Origin: Burkholderiales bacterium
GTDB taxonomy: Bacteria > Pseudomonadota > Gammaproteobacteria > Burkholderiales > Burkholderiaceae_C
DNA: 64,000 bases
Direction of reading: 5' to 3'
NCBI GenBank assembly: GCA_030603635.1
Contig: JAUVXK010000003.1
Coordinates: 1 to 64,000 of the forward strand
The notes under the pieces are model-generated. The model searched no databases and was not told the DNA's origin. It worked only from the letters and a program-made list of their open reading frames with translations. Shown one piece after another: positions 31,607-41,737 of this stretch. The translations under genes were made by a program, and so were the position numbers. Position 1 is the stretch's first letter, and the number at the start of each line of letters is the position of its first letter.

Positions 31607-32443
31607 TTAATTATTCAGCTTGCGTTTGCTGCCACTGCGCCATCCGTTCGGCAATACTTTGCGGGCTGGGCAAGAGAGATGCGTAGTCTTGCGGCAGTTG
31701 GGGCACGATGCTGTAACTGGCCACGCCCAATGGGCGGCCAGCGGTGCGCAAGGCGTATTCGACGACGGTTTTGTTTTTACTGCGGCAGATGATGATGCCG
31801 ATGGGTGAGGCTCGGTGAGGAACTGGCGCAGGTTGGCCACCAAGGCCTGTTCAAGCTCACGCTCACCGTGTTCTTCGGCCAGTTCCAGGAAGTCGAAGGT
31901 GTAGTGGTCTTTGACCGCCAAGGCGGCCTGGGCCTTGATTTCTTCCGGCAGGGCTTGGTCGAAGTTGGTCTGGTTGAGCAGGTATTTCTGGTAGCTCTGG
32001 TTGTCTATCTGGTGCTGAAGAACGGCCTTGGTCCAGCCAAAGCGGGCGGTGGCACGCAGGTAGAACTCGCGTTCCAGTGGGTCTTTTACCCGGGCGAGGA
32101 TGACGAGATTTTTGGCCCAGCTGATTTCTGCAACCAGTGGTTGCAGTTTTGGTTGCTCGCAATAGCTGCGGTAAAAGTCCAGAATATTCCACAAATTGCG
32201 TGCAGATAAACCGTTGCGGCCTGGAAACTCGGCTTGCAAGTCGCGCGCAAGCGTTTCCACCACGGCTTTGCCCCAACCTTGTTCTTCCTGTTTCTGGTGA
32301 ATGGCTTCGCCCATTTCCCAATACAGGGCCACGAGTTCGCGGTTAACCGCACGCAGCGCCTGGAACTGGCCCTGGCGAATGCTGGCCTTCAACTGGGCCA
32401 GAAACTCGCGATAACCTGGGGTAGGAACTGCGTCAGGCACCAT
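31607..32443 (-). pseudogene. DUF1016 (YhcG-like) nuclease relic: catalytic core deleted, then frameshifted
   Basis: N-terminal domain intact to ALVANLRQFLTEPHP; beyond about 31806 the native C-terminus IGIIICRSKNKTVVEYALRTAGRPLGVASYSIVPQLPQDYASLLPSPQSIAERMAQWQQTQAE* reads in another frame (stop at 31611). Confidence 0.87.
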
Positions 32444-33554
32444 GCAGGGCTTTCAGTATTCGGCCGGCAGCCAGGCCGTCGCCATACGGGTTGTGGGCCA
32501 TGGCCATGGCGTTGTACGCATTGGCGTCGTCGAGCAGGCGGTTGGCTTCGGCCACGATGGTGGCCTGGTGGGTGCCTACCAGCTTGACGGTGCCAGCGTC
32601 CACGGCTTCAGGCCGTTCTGTGGTGTCGCGCATCACCAGCACGGGCTTGCCCAGGGAAGGCGCTTCTTCCTGCACGCCACCCGAGTCGGTGATGATGAGG
32701 GTGCTGCTGTCCATGAGGTACACGAAGGGCAGATAGTCCAGCGGCTCCAGCAGCGTGACATTGGGCACACCCGCCAGAATGCGTTTGACGGGCTCCTGCA
32801 CATTGGGGTTGAGGTGCACGGGGTAAACTACCTGCACGTCGCCCCGGCGGGCCAGGGCGGCCAGTGCATGACAAATGGCTTCGAATCCTCCGCCAAAGTT
32901 TTCGCGGCGGTGGCCGGTGACCAGAACCAGCCGCTTGGTGGGGTCGAGGAAGCCAAAGCGTTCCTCGAACTGGCTGCGCAGGGCCGCGTCGTTGCGGATG
33001 CGCTGCACCACATCGAGCAGAGCGTCGATCACGGTGTTGCCGGTGACGTGGATGGAGCCATCGGCCACGCCTTCCATCACCAGGTTTTGCCGGGCTTTGG
33101 AGGTGGGGGCAAAGTGAACGTCGGCCACCGCGCCGGTGATGCGGCGGTTCATTTCCTCGGGCCAGGGGGCGTATTTGTTGAAGGTGCGCAGACCGGCTTC
33201 CACATGGCCCACCTTGACGCGGGCGTAGTAGGCTGACAGGCTGGCCCCGAGGGTGGTGGTGGTGTCGCCATGCACCAGGATGATGTCGGGCAGCCATTGC
33301 TTGAACACCTCGCGCATGCCCAGCAGCACGTTGCTGGTGATGTCGCTCAGGTCTTGCCCAGGCTTCATGAGGTTGAGGTCGAAGTCGGGCTGGATGCCAA
33401 ATAGGTCGAGTACCTGGTCGAGCATTTGCCGGTGTTGCGCGGTGACGCAGACTTTGGCTTCAAACGCCGGGTTGGCGGCTAGAGCCTTGACCACGGGGGC
33501 CATTTTGATGGCTTCGGGCCGTGTGCCGAATACGGTGAGAACTTTCAATTCCAT
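32433..33554 (-). CDS. wecB: UDP-GlcNAc 2-epimerase (non-hydrolysing)
   Basis: [80 protein letters not shown]. Confidence 0.97.
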   Translation of the reverse strand: MELKVLTVFGTRPEAIKMAPVVKALAANPAFEAKVCVTAQHRQMLDQVLDLFGIQPDFDLNLMKPGQDLSDITSNVLLGMREVFKQWLPDIILVHGDTTTTLGASLSAYYARVKVGHVEAGLRTFNKYAPWPEEMNRRITGAVADVHFAPTSKARQNLVMEGVADGSIHVTGNTVIDALLDVVQRIRNDAALRSQFEERFGFLDPTKRLVLVTGHRRENFGGGFEAICHALAALARRGDVQVVYPVHLNPNVQEPVKRILAGVPNVTLLEPLDYLPFVYLMDSSTLIITDSGGVQEEAPSLGKPVLVMRDTTERPEAVDAGTVKLVGTHQATIVAEANRLLDDANAYNAMAMAHNPYGDGLAAGRILKALHGA

Positions 33555-33573
33555 CCCTGTTTTTGTTGGTTTC

Positions 33574-35568
33574 CTAACTGACTTGCAAGAGACAAGCCTT
33601 CTTTTCGAGCTTGTTGTAAGTGGTTACCTCAACGGTTTTGCCTAGGGCGGTGAGTTCGGCCTGCCAGGCATTGACGATGTTTTGTTCGTCGGCCCTGAGG
33701 TAGTCGTCCATCAAAAAATGGATGCGACACGCAGGCCCAAAATGCTCCAACACCCGAGCCATGGCAGGGTACCGGGCCATAGGCCCAGTGCTCGCCGGCG
33801 GCCCGTCAACCACCACCAGAATTTTAGGTGAAGGTATTTGCAACGCTTGTGCAAGGGCAGCCAATACACTGCCACAGTCGTAGTAATTGAATGCCTGCCC
33901 GGTAGGGCTTTGCCATGGCACCAAGGGCGCAAGAGTCACCTGATTGTTGAGTTGCAGGCCCGCTTGGTTCAGCAATTGGATTGTTTGCTGCTGGTACTGA
34001 GGGAGGTGGTCGAAGCTCAGCAGCGGGGCGGGGGTCAACTGCATCCGCTGGGCGACTTTTTGCAAGGCCTTGGCAAGCACCACGGTCGATGAGCCGGAGC
34101 CGAATTCGATGACGGCATCGTAAGCGTGCTGCTCGATCAACTGGATGAGCAGCACTGCAAAGTCCGGGCTCACGGGCCAATTGTGCATGTCTGGCGCCAA
34201 AACGTCTGCGCCAAGGTACTGCTGCAGTCGCACGAAGGATTCGATCTGCCGCACGGCGTTCTGCACTTCGTCGGCCTGGTGCTTTTCGAGTTGCAGCAGC
34301 TTCTCTTCGACTGCGCCGAGCGCGCCGGGGTTTGGGTCTTCCCGTAAATAAAGGCGCGACTTGTCGATTTGGATTATCCCTTGCCCACTGACGCGAATGC
34401 CCACAGCAACCGAGCGTGCGCTGCTTTTGCTGGTGAAACGCAGGCGAAAACGCCCGTCGGGCGGCAGTGACAGGTTGTTTGAGTCAATCCGCTCTGCTTC
34501 GTCGTGCTGAAAAAGCCAGAGCTGTGGAGGGGTGGCCGATTCGTAGGCGATGCAGCCAGACAGGATGTACGCCGTGTTGCCATCAACCGGGAGTTGGGTG
34601 GCGCTACCGGGTTGGGTGAAATTCCCGCTTGAGGTACTGACCAGATACAGCGGCGAATTGCCTTCTGCACTGAAGCCAAGCACATTGGCGCTGGCGCTGA
34701 CCCATTCCGGCCGTGTGGCGTTGAAACACAAAGGAACTGGAGCAGCCCAATCAACCTGCGTTTCGATGGAAAACAGGTGAGGAAAGCGCGGTGGGGCTTT
34801 TTGTAAAGCGGCGTTGAGTCTTTGCTGCAGTTCGGCCTTGGTCTGCGTGAGCTCAGCATTGGCTTTGGCCAGTTCGTCGCGTTGCTTAAGGGCTTCGGCC
34901 TTGGCGGCAGACTCTTGCTGGTGGGCCTCGGCTTCAAGGGCCACGTCGCGAACCCAGATGCTGTGACCTATGCTGGGGTGGCGACCTGGTAAATGAGTGA
35001 TTAGTCGCAGCCCGGTGGTAACGACTGGGTTGGCTTCGGCTGTGCTTAGCCTGCAAACAAGCACTTGCAGTTGGGGCAGGACCTGGGCAGCACCTTGCAG
35101 CAGCTCGGTGCTGGCGTTGCAGTCGAGAATCAGCCAATTGGTTTGGGGCAGGTGGCTGGCAGCCAGTTGGTCGATGGTGATGGGGTCTTCCACCCACGCG
35201 CTGCCTGTTTGGGTAAGATGGGGCCAGAGTTTTTGCAAAGGCTCCAACGCGAGCAGCCCGTTTTCAGCAGGGTTGCTGTAGTGGTGGAACGAAGTAGGGG
35301 ACGGGCTGGGGGCCACCACTTCGCGGAGCACGTGCAGGTTGGATCGCGCTTCGGCAAGGTGTTGTAGATGGAGGTGTTGGGCCGGATCGCCTTCAACCAC
35401 GACGCTGGGAGCAGGCGTGTTAGCGAGCCATTGCACCAGCGCACCCGTGCCATTGCCAGCACCCACCAGCAGAATGCCGGTGGGTGGCACGGTGGTGGCC
35501 AGCATGCCCAACCAGGCGGTGATGGGCAATGGCTGTGGAGTGGCCTGGGTTGCGGATGGGGTGTTCAT
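33574..35568 (-). CDS. Capsule-locus multidomain protein: Rossmann-like, coiled coil, beta-sandwich, C-terminal methyltransferase-like
   Basis: [17 protein letters not shown]; central coiled coil; C-terminal [19 protein letters not shown] and [22 protein letters not shown] overlap with upstream gene. Confidence 0.65.
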   Translation of the reverse strand: MNTPSATQATPQPLPITAWLGMLATTVPPTGILLVGAGNGTGALVQWLANTPAPSVVVEGDPAQHLHLQHLAEARSNLHVLREVVAPSPSPTSFHHYSNPAENGLLALEPLQKLWPHLTQTGSAWVEDPITIDQLAASHLPQTNWLILDCNASTELLQGAAQVLPQLQVLVCRLSTAEANPVVTTGLRLITHLPGRHPSIGHSIWVRDVALEAEAHQQESAAKAEALKQRDELAKANAELTQTKAELQQRLNAALQKAPPRFPHLFSIETQVDWAAPVPLCFNATRPEWVSASANVLGFSAEGNSPLYLVSTSSGNFTQPGSATQLPVDGNTAYILSGCIAYESATPPQLWLFQHDEAERIDSNNLSLPPDGRFRLRFTSKSSARSVAVGIRVSGQGIIQIDKSRLYLREDPNPGALGAVEEKLLQLEKHQADEVQNAVRQIESFVRLQQYLGADVLAPDMHNWPVSPDFAVLLIQLIEQHAYDAVIEFGSGSSTVVLAKALQKVAQRMQLTPAPLLSFDHLPQYQQQTIQLLNQAGLQLNNQVTLAPLVPWQSPTGQAFNYYDCGSVLAALAQALQIPSPKILVVVDGPPASTGPMARYPAMARVLEHFGPACRIHFLMDDYLRADEQNIVNAWQAELTALGKTVEVTTYNKLEKKACLLQVS

Positions 35569-37505
35569 GCGTGGCCGTTTTCTTGCTTCCAGGCTTTGGC
35601 GGCTGCATGCAAGGCGAAGGGCAGCATGGGCCACTTGAAGGGGTTATAGCCCGCACGGCGTACGACCATTCCGAGTCTGTACGAAAGGTGCTGCTGGGCG
35701 CGTTCGGCCTCATGCGCATCTGCGTATTGGTGGATGGGTGGCAGCTTGTGGTCGGTACGCTGGGCTTGCTCACGCTTGAAGGCACGGGCTTCGCTCCACA
35801 GGGCGGGAAGCAGCCACACCTTGCCCCAGAAGGTCTGGTTTTGCTGGATGACGCGAGCGCCCAACCGGTAGGTGAGTTGCTGCTTGACGCGTTCGGCCGC
35901 GCCGTAGTGTTTGGGTTTGGCCGGTTTGGCGTTGGCAGCGGCTTTGAGTTTCTGGTTTTCGAGGTAGTAGCGCTCGAGCTCTTCCTGCACCTGGTGGAGC
36001 TGGTTCAGCAGAAGATCGTTCTCTTCTTTATGTTCAGCCAATGCTGCGGTTTGCTGCTCAGCGCGGGCATTGGCGTCGTTCAGCACCTGCTCCAGATTGC
36101 GCCTGGCTGTCAGAAGTTCATCGTTGGCCTGGCGGAGTGCATCGCGCTCTTGCAGGGCCCGGGCATTGGCAGCCACCTGGGTTTGTTGTTCCTGGGCCTC
36201 CTGTTGCAGTCGCGCTTCGAGGTCGGCCACCTTTTGGGCCTGCAACTCGCTGGTTTTCTGTAGCGTCTGGTGCTGGGCCTGTAGGACTTCGATCTGGCCA
36301 TGCAGGCCGGACTTGACCGCGAACTGCCGCTCGAGCTCTTCCTGCACCTGGTGGAGCTGGTTCAGCAGAAGTTCGTTCTCTTCTTTATGTTCGGCCAATG
36401 CTGCGGTTTGCAGCTTGGCCTGGTTTTTTGCGTCTTGAAGGGTTTGCTCTAGCTGTTGCCTAAGCGCACTGATTTCGAGCTGCTGTTCACTCACCAGTTG
36501 CTGGGTTTGGCTGTGAGCTTGTTCTTGCAGGAGACGTGTGCTTTGCGCCGTCTGGTTTTGCTCAAGCAGTTGCCGGATCTTGTCGGCACTGCGTTCGTGC
36601 AGCTCAATGAGGTGCGCAAGCGTGTTGATTACTGTCTGACGGTGCTGCAAAAAGGCTTGCCAAGCCAATGCAGGGTCTGGTTTATGGGCTTGGGTGTGCG
36701 CAGGCGGCAAGCTGGCGGCGGATTGCAGTTCGGCATACAACTGCAGGGCCGACGGGTAGCGTTTGAGCACGTCGTCAATCAGGTATGACTCCATGGCAGG
36801 TACCTGCCACAGGGTTGCCACGACTTCCGGTGCGACATCCAGCAAGCCAGCGGCCGACTGCAAGGGTGCTGGCAAAGTTGGTGCGGGGGCAGGTGCAAGG
36901 TGGTCAGCGCTTTCGGGCGCGGTGAGAAGTGTAGGCCTCTGCAACTTTTGGCCCATTTGCTGCAAGTAGGCATCGAGCGCCTGGTGCATGTGCTCGGCAC
37001 TGAAAAGCAGACACCTATCGGGGTGGCGCAGGTAAAAACGCAGCAGTGCGCCGTTGTAAGCACTCCAGTTGTCGAGCGGGTTGTGCAGGTCGGCCTCGAC
37101 CAGGTGGGCGCCATGGGTGTCAGCCCACTGACACAGGGCGCTGCCAGGGTGGTCGTACACCAGCACAAAAACGAGGTGGGGGTCGAGTTCGCGCCAGTAT
37201 TCCAGCAAGTAAATAGTGTTGGGGTCGGCCCAGCCCCAGAAGGGTTGGTCAAGATTGCCCAGCAACAGGTCCAGCGCCATGCCGTGCCAAACTGGCCCCG
37301 TCTTGATTGGCGCCAGAGCAGACTCGTCTGTAACAAACTCAACGGGCTCGCACTGGTGTGCTTTGAGTAGCGCTTGGGTAATGTCAAGCGGCGTCATGCC
37401 GTCGCGCCGGGATGGCTGCGGCGGCAGCATGCCGCATTGGCGCAGCAGTCTTTCAACCTCATGCAAGCCACAGGTCGGGTGACCAACGATGCAAACCTTG
37501 TTCAT
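35565..37505 (-). CDS. Coiled-coil protein with sulfotransferase-like N-terminus and duplicated C-terminal YRLG module
   Basis: MNKVCIVGHPTCGLHEVERLLRQCGM; long Gln-rich coiled coil with internal repeats; RVKQQLTYRLGARV and RAQQHLSYRLGMVV. Confidence 0.6.
   Translation of the reverse strand: MNKVCIVGHPTCGLHEVERLLRQCGMLPPQPSRRDGMTPLDITQALLKAHQCEPVEFVTDESALAPIKTGPVWHGMALDLLLGNLDQPFWGWADPNTIYLLEYWRELDPHLVFVLVYDHPGSALCQWADTHGAHLVEADLHNPLDNWSAYNGALLRFYLRHPDRCLLFSAEHMHQALDAYLQQMGQKLQRPTLLTAPESADHLAPAPAPTLPAPLQSAAGLLDVAPEVVATLWQVPAMESYLIDDVLKRYPSALQLYAELQSAASLPPAHTQAHKPDPALAWQAFLQHRQTVINTLAHLIELHERSADKIRQLLEQNQTAQSTRLLQEQAHSQTQQLVSEQQLEISALRQQLEQTLQDAKNQAKLQTAALAEHKEENELLLNQLHQVQEELERQFAVKSGLHGQIEVLQAQHQTLQKTSELQAQKVADLEARLQQEAQEQQTQVAANARALQERDALRQANDELLTARRNLEQVLNDANARAEQQTAALAEHKEENDLLLNQLHQVQEELERYYLENQKLKAAANAKPAKPKHYGAAERVKQQLTYRLGARVIQQNQTFWGKVWLLPALWSEARAFKREQAQRTDHKLPPIHQYADAHEAERAQQHLSYRLGMVVRRAGYNPFKWPMLPFALHAAAKAWKQENGHA
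35971..36411. repeat. In-frame pair of 84-bp near-identical direct repeats
   Basis: 35971-36054 and 36328-36411, 2 mismatches seen; offset 357 bp (119 codons). Confidence 0.9.
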
Positions 37506-37515
37506 GATCAACCGT

Positions 37516-39183
37516 TCAGAGCCCAAAGACGACTTTGGCGCTCACCGCTATTTGGTAAATGATTTGCGTCATGTCTTTCCAGAACTGGCGTTGTTTTTCA
37601 TCCACCTTGGGTAGCACCAGGATCTGGTCCCCAGGCTGCACGCGGATGCGGTCGAGGCTTCTGGGGTCTTCAGATTGCTCAAAGCTGCCGTCAAGCCGGG
37701 CCACCACAATTCGGGAATTGTCGGCCCGCTGGGTGTATCCGCCGGCGCGGCTGATGTAGTCCCTCAGCGTGAGTTGGGGTTGATGCGCCACGGCGTTGGG
37801 GAACAGCACTTCACCGTTGATGAGCACCAGGGCGTCTTTGGTGGGGATGCGGACGATGTCGCCGTTTTCCAGCATGATCTGGTCACGACCGGCTGCTTCG
37901 GCAATGAGCACCTGGCCCAGCGGCTCCACCTGCTTGGCACGCTCCACCCACTGCAGGGTGAGGTTGGCTTCTTCGGTGCGCAGGCGAGCTTCGTCGCTGC
38001 TGCCGCTGCGGGCCGTGAGCAGCGCGGCTTCCAGGCTGCGCAGGCTGGTGGCGAGCATGTCTTTTTGCCGCTGCTTCACGCTTTGGCGAAACAGCTGCAC
38101 GTTCTGGATTTGCGACCGTTCGTTCAGTTGAATGCGTTGCAACAGTTCACCCAGCTGGCTGCCATAGGGCAGCACATATTCTTGCGGGCTTTGGTGCTCG
38201 CCTTCCACCCGAACGGTGATGGTGCCGGGTTTTTTGTCGGCGGTGAATTCCACTTCGTCGCCATTGCCCACGGCCAACTGGCTGGCCTGGGCGAGTTCAT
38301 GGTATTCCACATTGCGCACAGTACCGGTGTTGCGAGTGATGCGCACATGGGTGGCAGCTGCTTGCGGTTTGGCCAACTGGGTGAGCTGGGGCAGGGGCAG
38401 CGTATTGCCTGTGAATTCAAAGCGTTTGGCATTGGCGGCCAAGCCATGGACCTTCACGGTGCTGGCCTTGGGCGGGACAAAGATCACGTCGCCCGTGGCC
38501 AGTTGCACCTGAGGCATGCGCCCGCTGAGCAGAAAGTCGTACAGGTTGACGGTGGCGCGAACTTGTTCACCGCGTTTGACCTGCAAGGCCAGGAAGGTGC
38601 CCCGGTCGGGGTCGATGCCGCCGGCCTGGTCGAGGTAGTGGAGCAGGCTGTCCATGCTGGTGCCACTGTACAAGCCAGGGCGTGGCACGAAGCCGCTCAC
38701 AAACACGCGCACGGGCTGGGCTTCGGCCAGGCTGGCGTAGCTGTTGACGTTGGCGCGGTACACGCGACCAAGGGCGGCAGCCACGGTGGCTTGCAAATCG
38801 GCGTTGCGCACGCCGCGCACCTGTACGGGCCCCACGTTAGGCACAAAAATGTTGCCCTGGGGGTCCACCACAAGGCTGGCGTCGAACTCGAAGGCGCCCC
38901 AGAGGCGGAGTTGCACCGTGTCGCCGGTAGCGACGAGGTAATCCGGGTTGAACACGGTGGCACCCTCGCGCGCAAAGGCACCGGTGAAGAGCTGGGCGCC
39001 GAACACATCGCTCACCATGGGGCGGAGCGGGGCGGCAGGAGCCGTGACGTGAGCGGGGGCCGTTGGCGGAGCCGGTGGCGTTTGGGCTTGGGTTGCCGTT
39101 GTGAACAGGCTCAGAAGCGTGACCAACCACGCCCTGCGCCAGGCAGCGAGATGGAGTAGGGGAGGCGAAGAGGGGGGAAGCAT
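37516..39183 (-). CDS. kpsD: Polysaccharide export outer-membrane protein (Wza/KpsD-like, SLBB)
   Basis: Signal peptide; YLVATGDTVQLRLWGAFEFDASLVVDPQGNIFVPNVGPVQVRG; SLBB segments. Confidence 0.88.
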   Translation of the reverse strand: MLPPSSPPLLHLAAWRRAWLVTLLSLFTTATQAQTPPAPPTAPAHVTAPAAPLRPMVSDVFGAQLFTGAFAREGATVFNPDYLVATGDTVQLRLWGAFEFDASLVVDPQGNIFVPNVGPVQVRGVRNADLQATVAAALGRVYRANVNSYASLAEAQPVRVFVSGFVPRPGLYSGTSMDSLLHYLDQAGGIDPDRGTFLALQVKRGEQVRATVNLYDFLLSGRMPQVQLATGDVIFVPPKASTVKVHGLAANAKRFEFTGNTLPLPQLTQLAKPQAAATHVRITRNTGTVRNVEYHELAQASQLAVGNGDEVEFTADKKPGTITVRVEGEHQSPQEYVLPYGSQLGELLQRIQLNERSQIQNVQLFRQSVKQRQKDMLATSLRSLEAALLTARSGSSDEARLRTEEANLTLQWVERAKQVEPLGQVLIAEAAGRDQIMLENGDIVRIPTKDALVLINGEVLFPNAVAHQPQLTLRDYISRAGGYTQRADNSRIVVARLDGSFEQSEDPRSLDRIRVQPGDQILVLPKVDEKQRQFWKDMTQIIYQIAVSAKVVFGL

Positions 39184-39195
39184 CTTGGGGTCCTG

Positions 39196-40299
39196 TCAGT
39201 CCTGATGGTCGCGCACAATGGCCAGCAACAGTTGCAGTACGCCCGCCAGCAGCATGGCCGCCAGGGCATACACGGCGGTGTTGTAGAGGCGGCGGGGTTG
39301 AAGAGGGTATTCGGGCAGGTTGGGGGCTTGGAGGACCTGGACTTTCTTGAGTGTGCGCGCGGCGTCTACCCGGCCACGCTCGAGCGATGTGAGAGCGGTG
39401 GTGAGCACCTGCTGCGCGAACTCGGCGTCGAGCTGCAAGCGCTGGAATTCTTCGACTGCGGTGTTGAGGGTGCCGCCCTGAGGGGCGGCAAGGCGTGCGC
39501 GCTCACGCGCGAGCTGGTTTTCCACGGCAGCAATCTGACTGTTTACCTCCACCAGTTGCGTGGCTTGTGGTTGCAGGAAGCTTTGCAGGCCGGTGCGGCG
39601 GGTTTGCAATTCGGCGAGCTGGCCTTCAAGCCGGGCCACGATGGCTGCGAAGTTTTCGGCGGTAGCCTGTGGAGACACCAGCCCCTTGCGGTTCTGGTAG
39701 GCGAGTAAGGCCGAACGGGTGGCTTTGACGCGTTCGTTGAGTTCCTGCACCTGCACTTCGAGGAACCGCACCTGTTCCTGGGCCAGTTCATGGCCCAGGG
39801 CGTTCATGTGGCGTTCGCCTTCGGCCAGGAGGCGTGCCGCTATGGCCTGGGCCACTTCGGGCGTATAGGCCTGCGCACGGATGACGAGCACTCCGGCAAA
39901 TTCGTCCAGTTCGATGCTGACGCGCCGCATGAAGTAGCGGTGGAAGGTTTCGAGCGGGGCGTCGGTCTGCCAGAGGCGAGAAAGCCAGTCGCCATGGCTG
40001 CTGTAATGGGCGCGCAGTTGAAGTTCGGTGTCGAGGGTTTGCAGGATGTCAAGCGAGCGGAGGTGATCGCGCAGCAGGAGCTGGTCGGCCCGGGTGTTGC
40101 CAGTGGCACCGCCGAGCAGGCTGGCAAAGTCCATGGACTGACCGCTGGACAGATCAGCCCGGCTGAGGGTGACCCGGGCTTCCGAGACGAAGCGGTCGGC
40201 AGCACCCAGAAGCCAATAAAAACTGCTGAGCACTATGAAGCCTGTTGCAACCCAAAGGAAGGGGGCTTTGCGAAGCACCGATGAAATGGAGGAGCTCAT
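39196..40299 (-). CDS. kpsE: Capsule export inner-membrane protein KpsE-like
   Basis: Terminal TM helices; SEARVTLSR; periplasmic coiled coil; C-terminal PEYPLQPRRLYNTAVY. Confidence 0.88.
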   Translation of the reverse strand: MSSSISSVLRKAPFLWVATGFIVLSSFYWLLGAADRFVSEARVTLSRADLSSGQSMDFASLLGGATGNTRADQLLLRDHLRSLDILQTLDTELQLRAHYSSHGDWLSRLWQTDAPLETFHRYFMRRVSIELDEFAGVLVIRAQAYTPEVAQAIAARLLAEGERHMNALGHELAQEQVRFLEVQVQELNERVKATRSALLAYQNRKGLVSPQATAENFAAIVARLEGQLAELQTRRTGLQSFLQPQATQLVEVNSQIAAVENQLARERARLAAPQGGTLNTAVEEFQRLQLDAEFAQQVLTTALTSLERGRVDAARTLKKVQVLQAPNLPEYPLQPRRLYNTAVYALAAMLLAGVLQLLLAIVRDHQD

Positions 40300-40961
40300 G
40301 CGGGGATGGTTTTCTGGTAGGCCTGGATGGCGTCTTCTATCTGGTCGAACCAGTGCGCTTGCCCTTCATGCAGCCAAATGCCTGCGGTGCAGAATTTTTT
40401 GAGTGTGCCGGTGCTGTGTGATGTCATGATGAGGCTGGCGCGACCGGTGAGATTGTGAAAAGCCTCTCTGGCTTTGGCCTGGAAGGCCGCGTCGCCCGTG
40501 GAGGTGACTTCGTCGGAAATGTAGACGTCGAAGTCGAACGCAAGCGACATGCCGAACTGGAGGCGTGACTTCATGCCACTGGAGTAGGTTTTCACGGGCT
40601 CGTCAAAGTAGGGGCCGATGTCGGCAAAGTTTTCAATGAAGGCGACACGATCGGGCAGGTCGGCTTCATGACCGTGGAGGCGGCACACGAATTTGGCGTT
40701 TTGACGCCCAGTGAGCGAACCTTGCAACCCTCCGCCAAATCCCATGGGCCATGAGACTTTGCACAGGCGTTGAACCCGGCCTTTGCTGGGCTGGTCGATG
40801 CCACCGATAAGGCGCAGCAGGGTGGATTTGCCCGCGCCGTTGCGACCAATGAGCCCGACGCTGGTTTTGGCTGGGATGGTGAAATTGATCCCGCGCAACA
40901 CCCACGGGCCGGCGCCATGGTCGGTTTGATAGCGTTTGTAAACATTTTGCACCACGATCAC
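40296..40961 (-). CDS. kpsT: Capsule ABC exporter ATPase KpsT
   Basis: Walker A GLIGRNGAGKSTLLRL; YSSGMKSRLQFGMSLAFDFDVYISDE. Confidence 0.94.
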   Translation of the reverse strand: MIVVQNVYKRYQTDHGAGPWVLRGINFTIPAKTSVGLIGRNGAGKSTLLRLIGGIDQPSKGRVQRLCKVSWPMGFGGGLQGSLTGRQNAKFVCRLHGHEADLPDRVAFIENFADIGPYFDEPVKTYSSGMKSRLQFGMSLAFDFDVYISDEVTSTGDAAFQAKAREAFHNLTGRASLIMTSHSTGTLKKFCTAGIWLHEGQAHWFDQIEDAIQAYQKTIPA

Positions 40962-41737
40962 AGAGCCACCAATCTGCGCTGGAAGCGTACATGCAGGGCG
41001 AGGCCTAAAAAGAGCACCACCAGGGTGAACCCATGCAAATAGGCCAGGCTGAGCTCGGGGACAGCATGGTAAAAAGGCGCAATGCCCGCGCGTACCCCTT
41101 CAACACCATGGGCAATGGGGTTGAACATGATCCATTCCCTCCATGGGTAGGGGATGGCGGACAAGGGGAAAATGACCCCGGAGATGAGCATGAGCGGCAT
41201 CATGAGCATACCGAGGATGTTGCCGAGTTCTGGCACCAGCTCGGCAGCGACAGAGGTCGCCAGGCCCCAGGCCATTCCAAGCCCCCAGAGCCCGACCAAG
41301 GCGCTGGCCACCGTGAGCGGGGCGTGCAACTGAAGCGGTATGCCCCATAGTCCTGCGCCTGTGAGCACGATGGCGGCCACGATGAACATGAGCAGGCCCT
41401 CCAGAAGGCCACGAACCAACACCGAATCAACGGGTTTGACCTGCCGGTAAGCATACAGTGCCTGGTTGGCTCCCACAGCGGCCTGCCCCTGGATCGCGGT
41501 TCGCCGGAACAAGAAGAAGGCCAGCATACCGGTGATGATCCAGAGGGCCGTGTCCATGCCACCCACGTGCCGCATGCGCAGGACGGTGAAGATGAACACG
41601 AAGAACGCCATGTGGGCGACAGGTTCCAGCAGGAGCCAGAACAGGGCTGCCCGGCGACCGAAGAGCCGCGAGACGGCTTCGCGCAGCAGCAGCGCACGCC
41701 AGACAGCGAGGGTGACTTGCCAGGGTGGGCGGGTCAT
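40958..41737 (-). CDS. kpsM: Capsule ABC exporter permease KpsM
   Basis: ABC-2 permease; LRMRHVGGMDTALWIITGMLAFFLFR; MFNPIAHGVEGVRAG. Confidence 0.93.
   Translation of the reverse strand: MTRPPWQVTLAVWRALLLREAVSRLFGRRAALFWLLLEPVAHMAFFVFIFTVLRMRHVGGMDTALWIITGMLAFFLFRRTAIQGQAAVGANQALYAYRQVKPVDSVLVRGLLEGLLMFIVAAIVLTGAGLWGIPLQLHAPLTVASALVGLWGLGMAWGLATSVAAELVPELGNILGMLMMPLMLISGVIFPLSAIPYPWREWIMFNPIAHGVEGVRAGIAPFYHAVPELSLAYLHGFTLVVLFLGLALHVRFQRRLVAL

Noticed and set aside
37675-39159. 494-aa plus ORF opposite kpsD
   Set aside because: Shadow ORF; kpsD has signal peptide, SLBB motifs and operon context.
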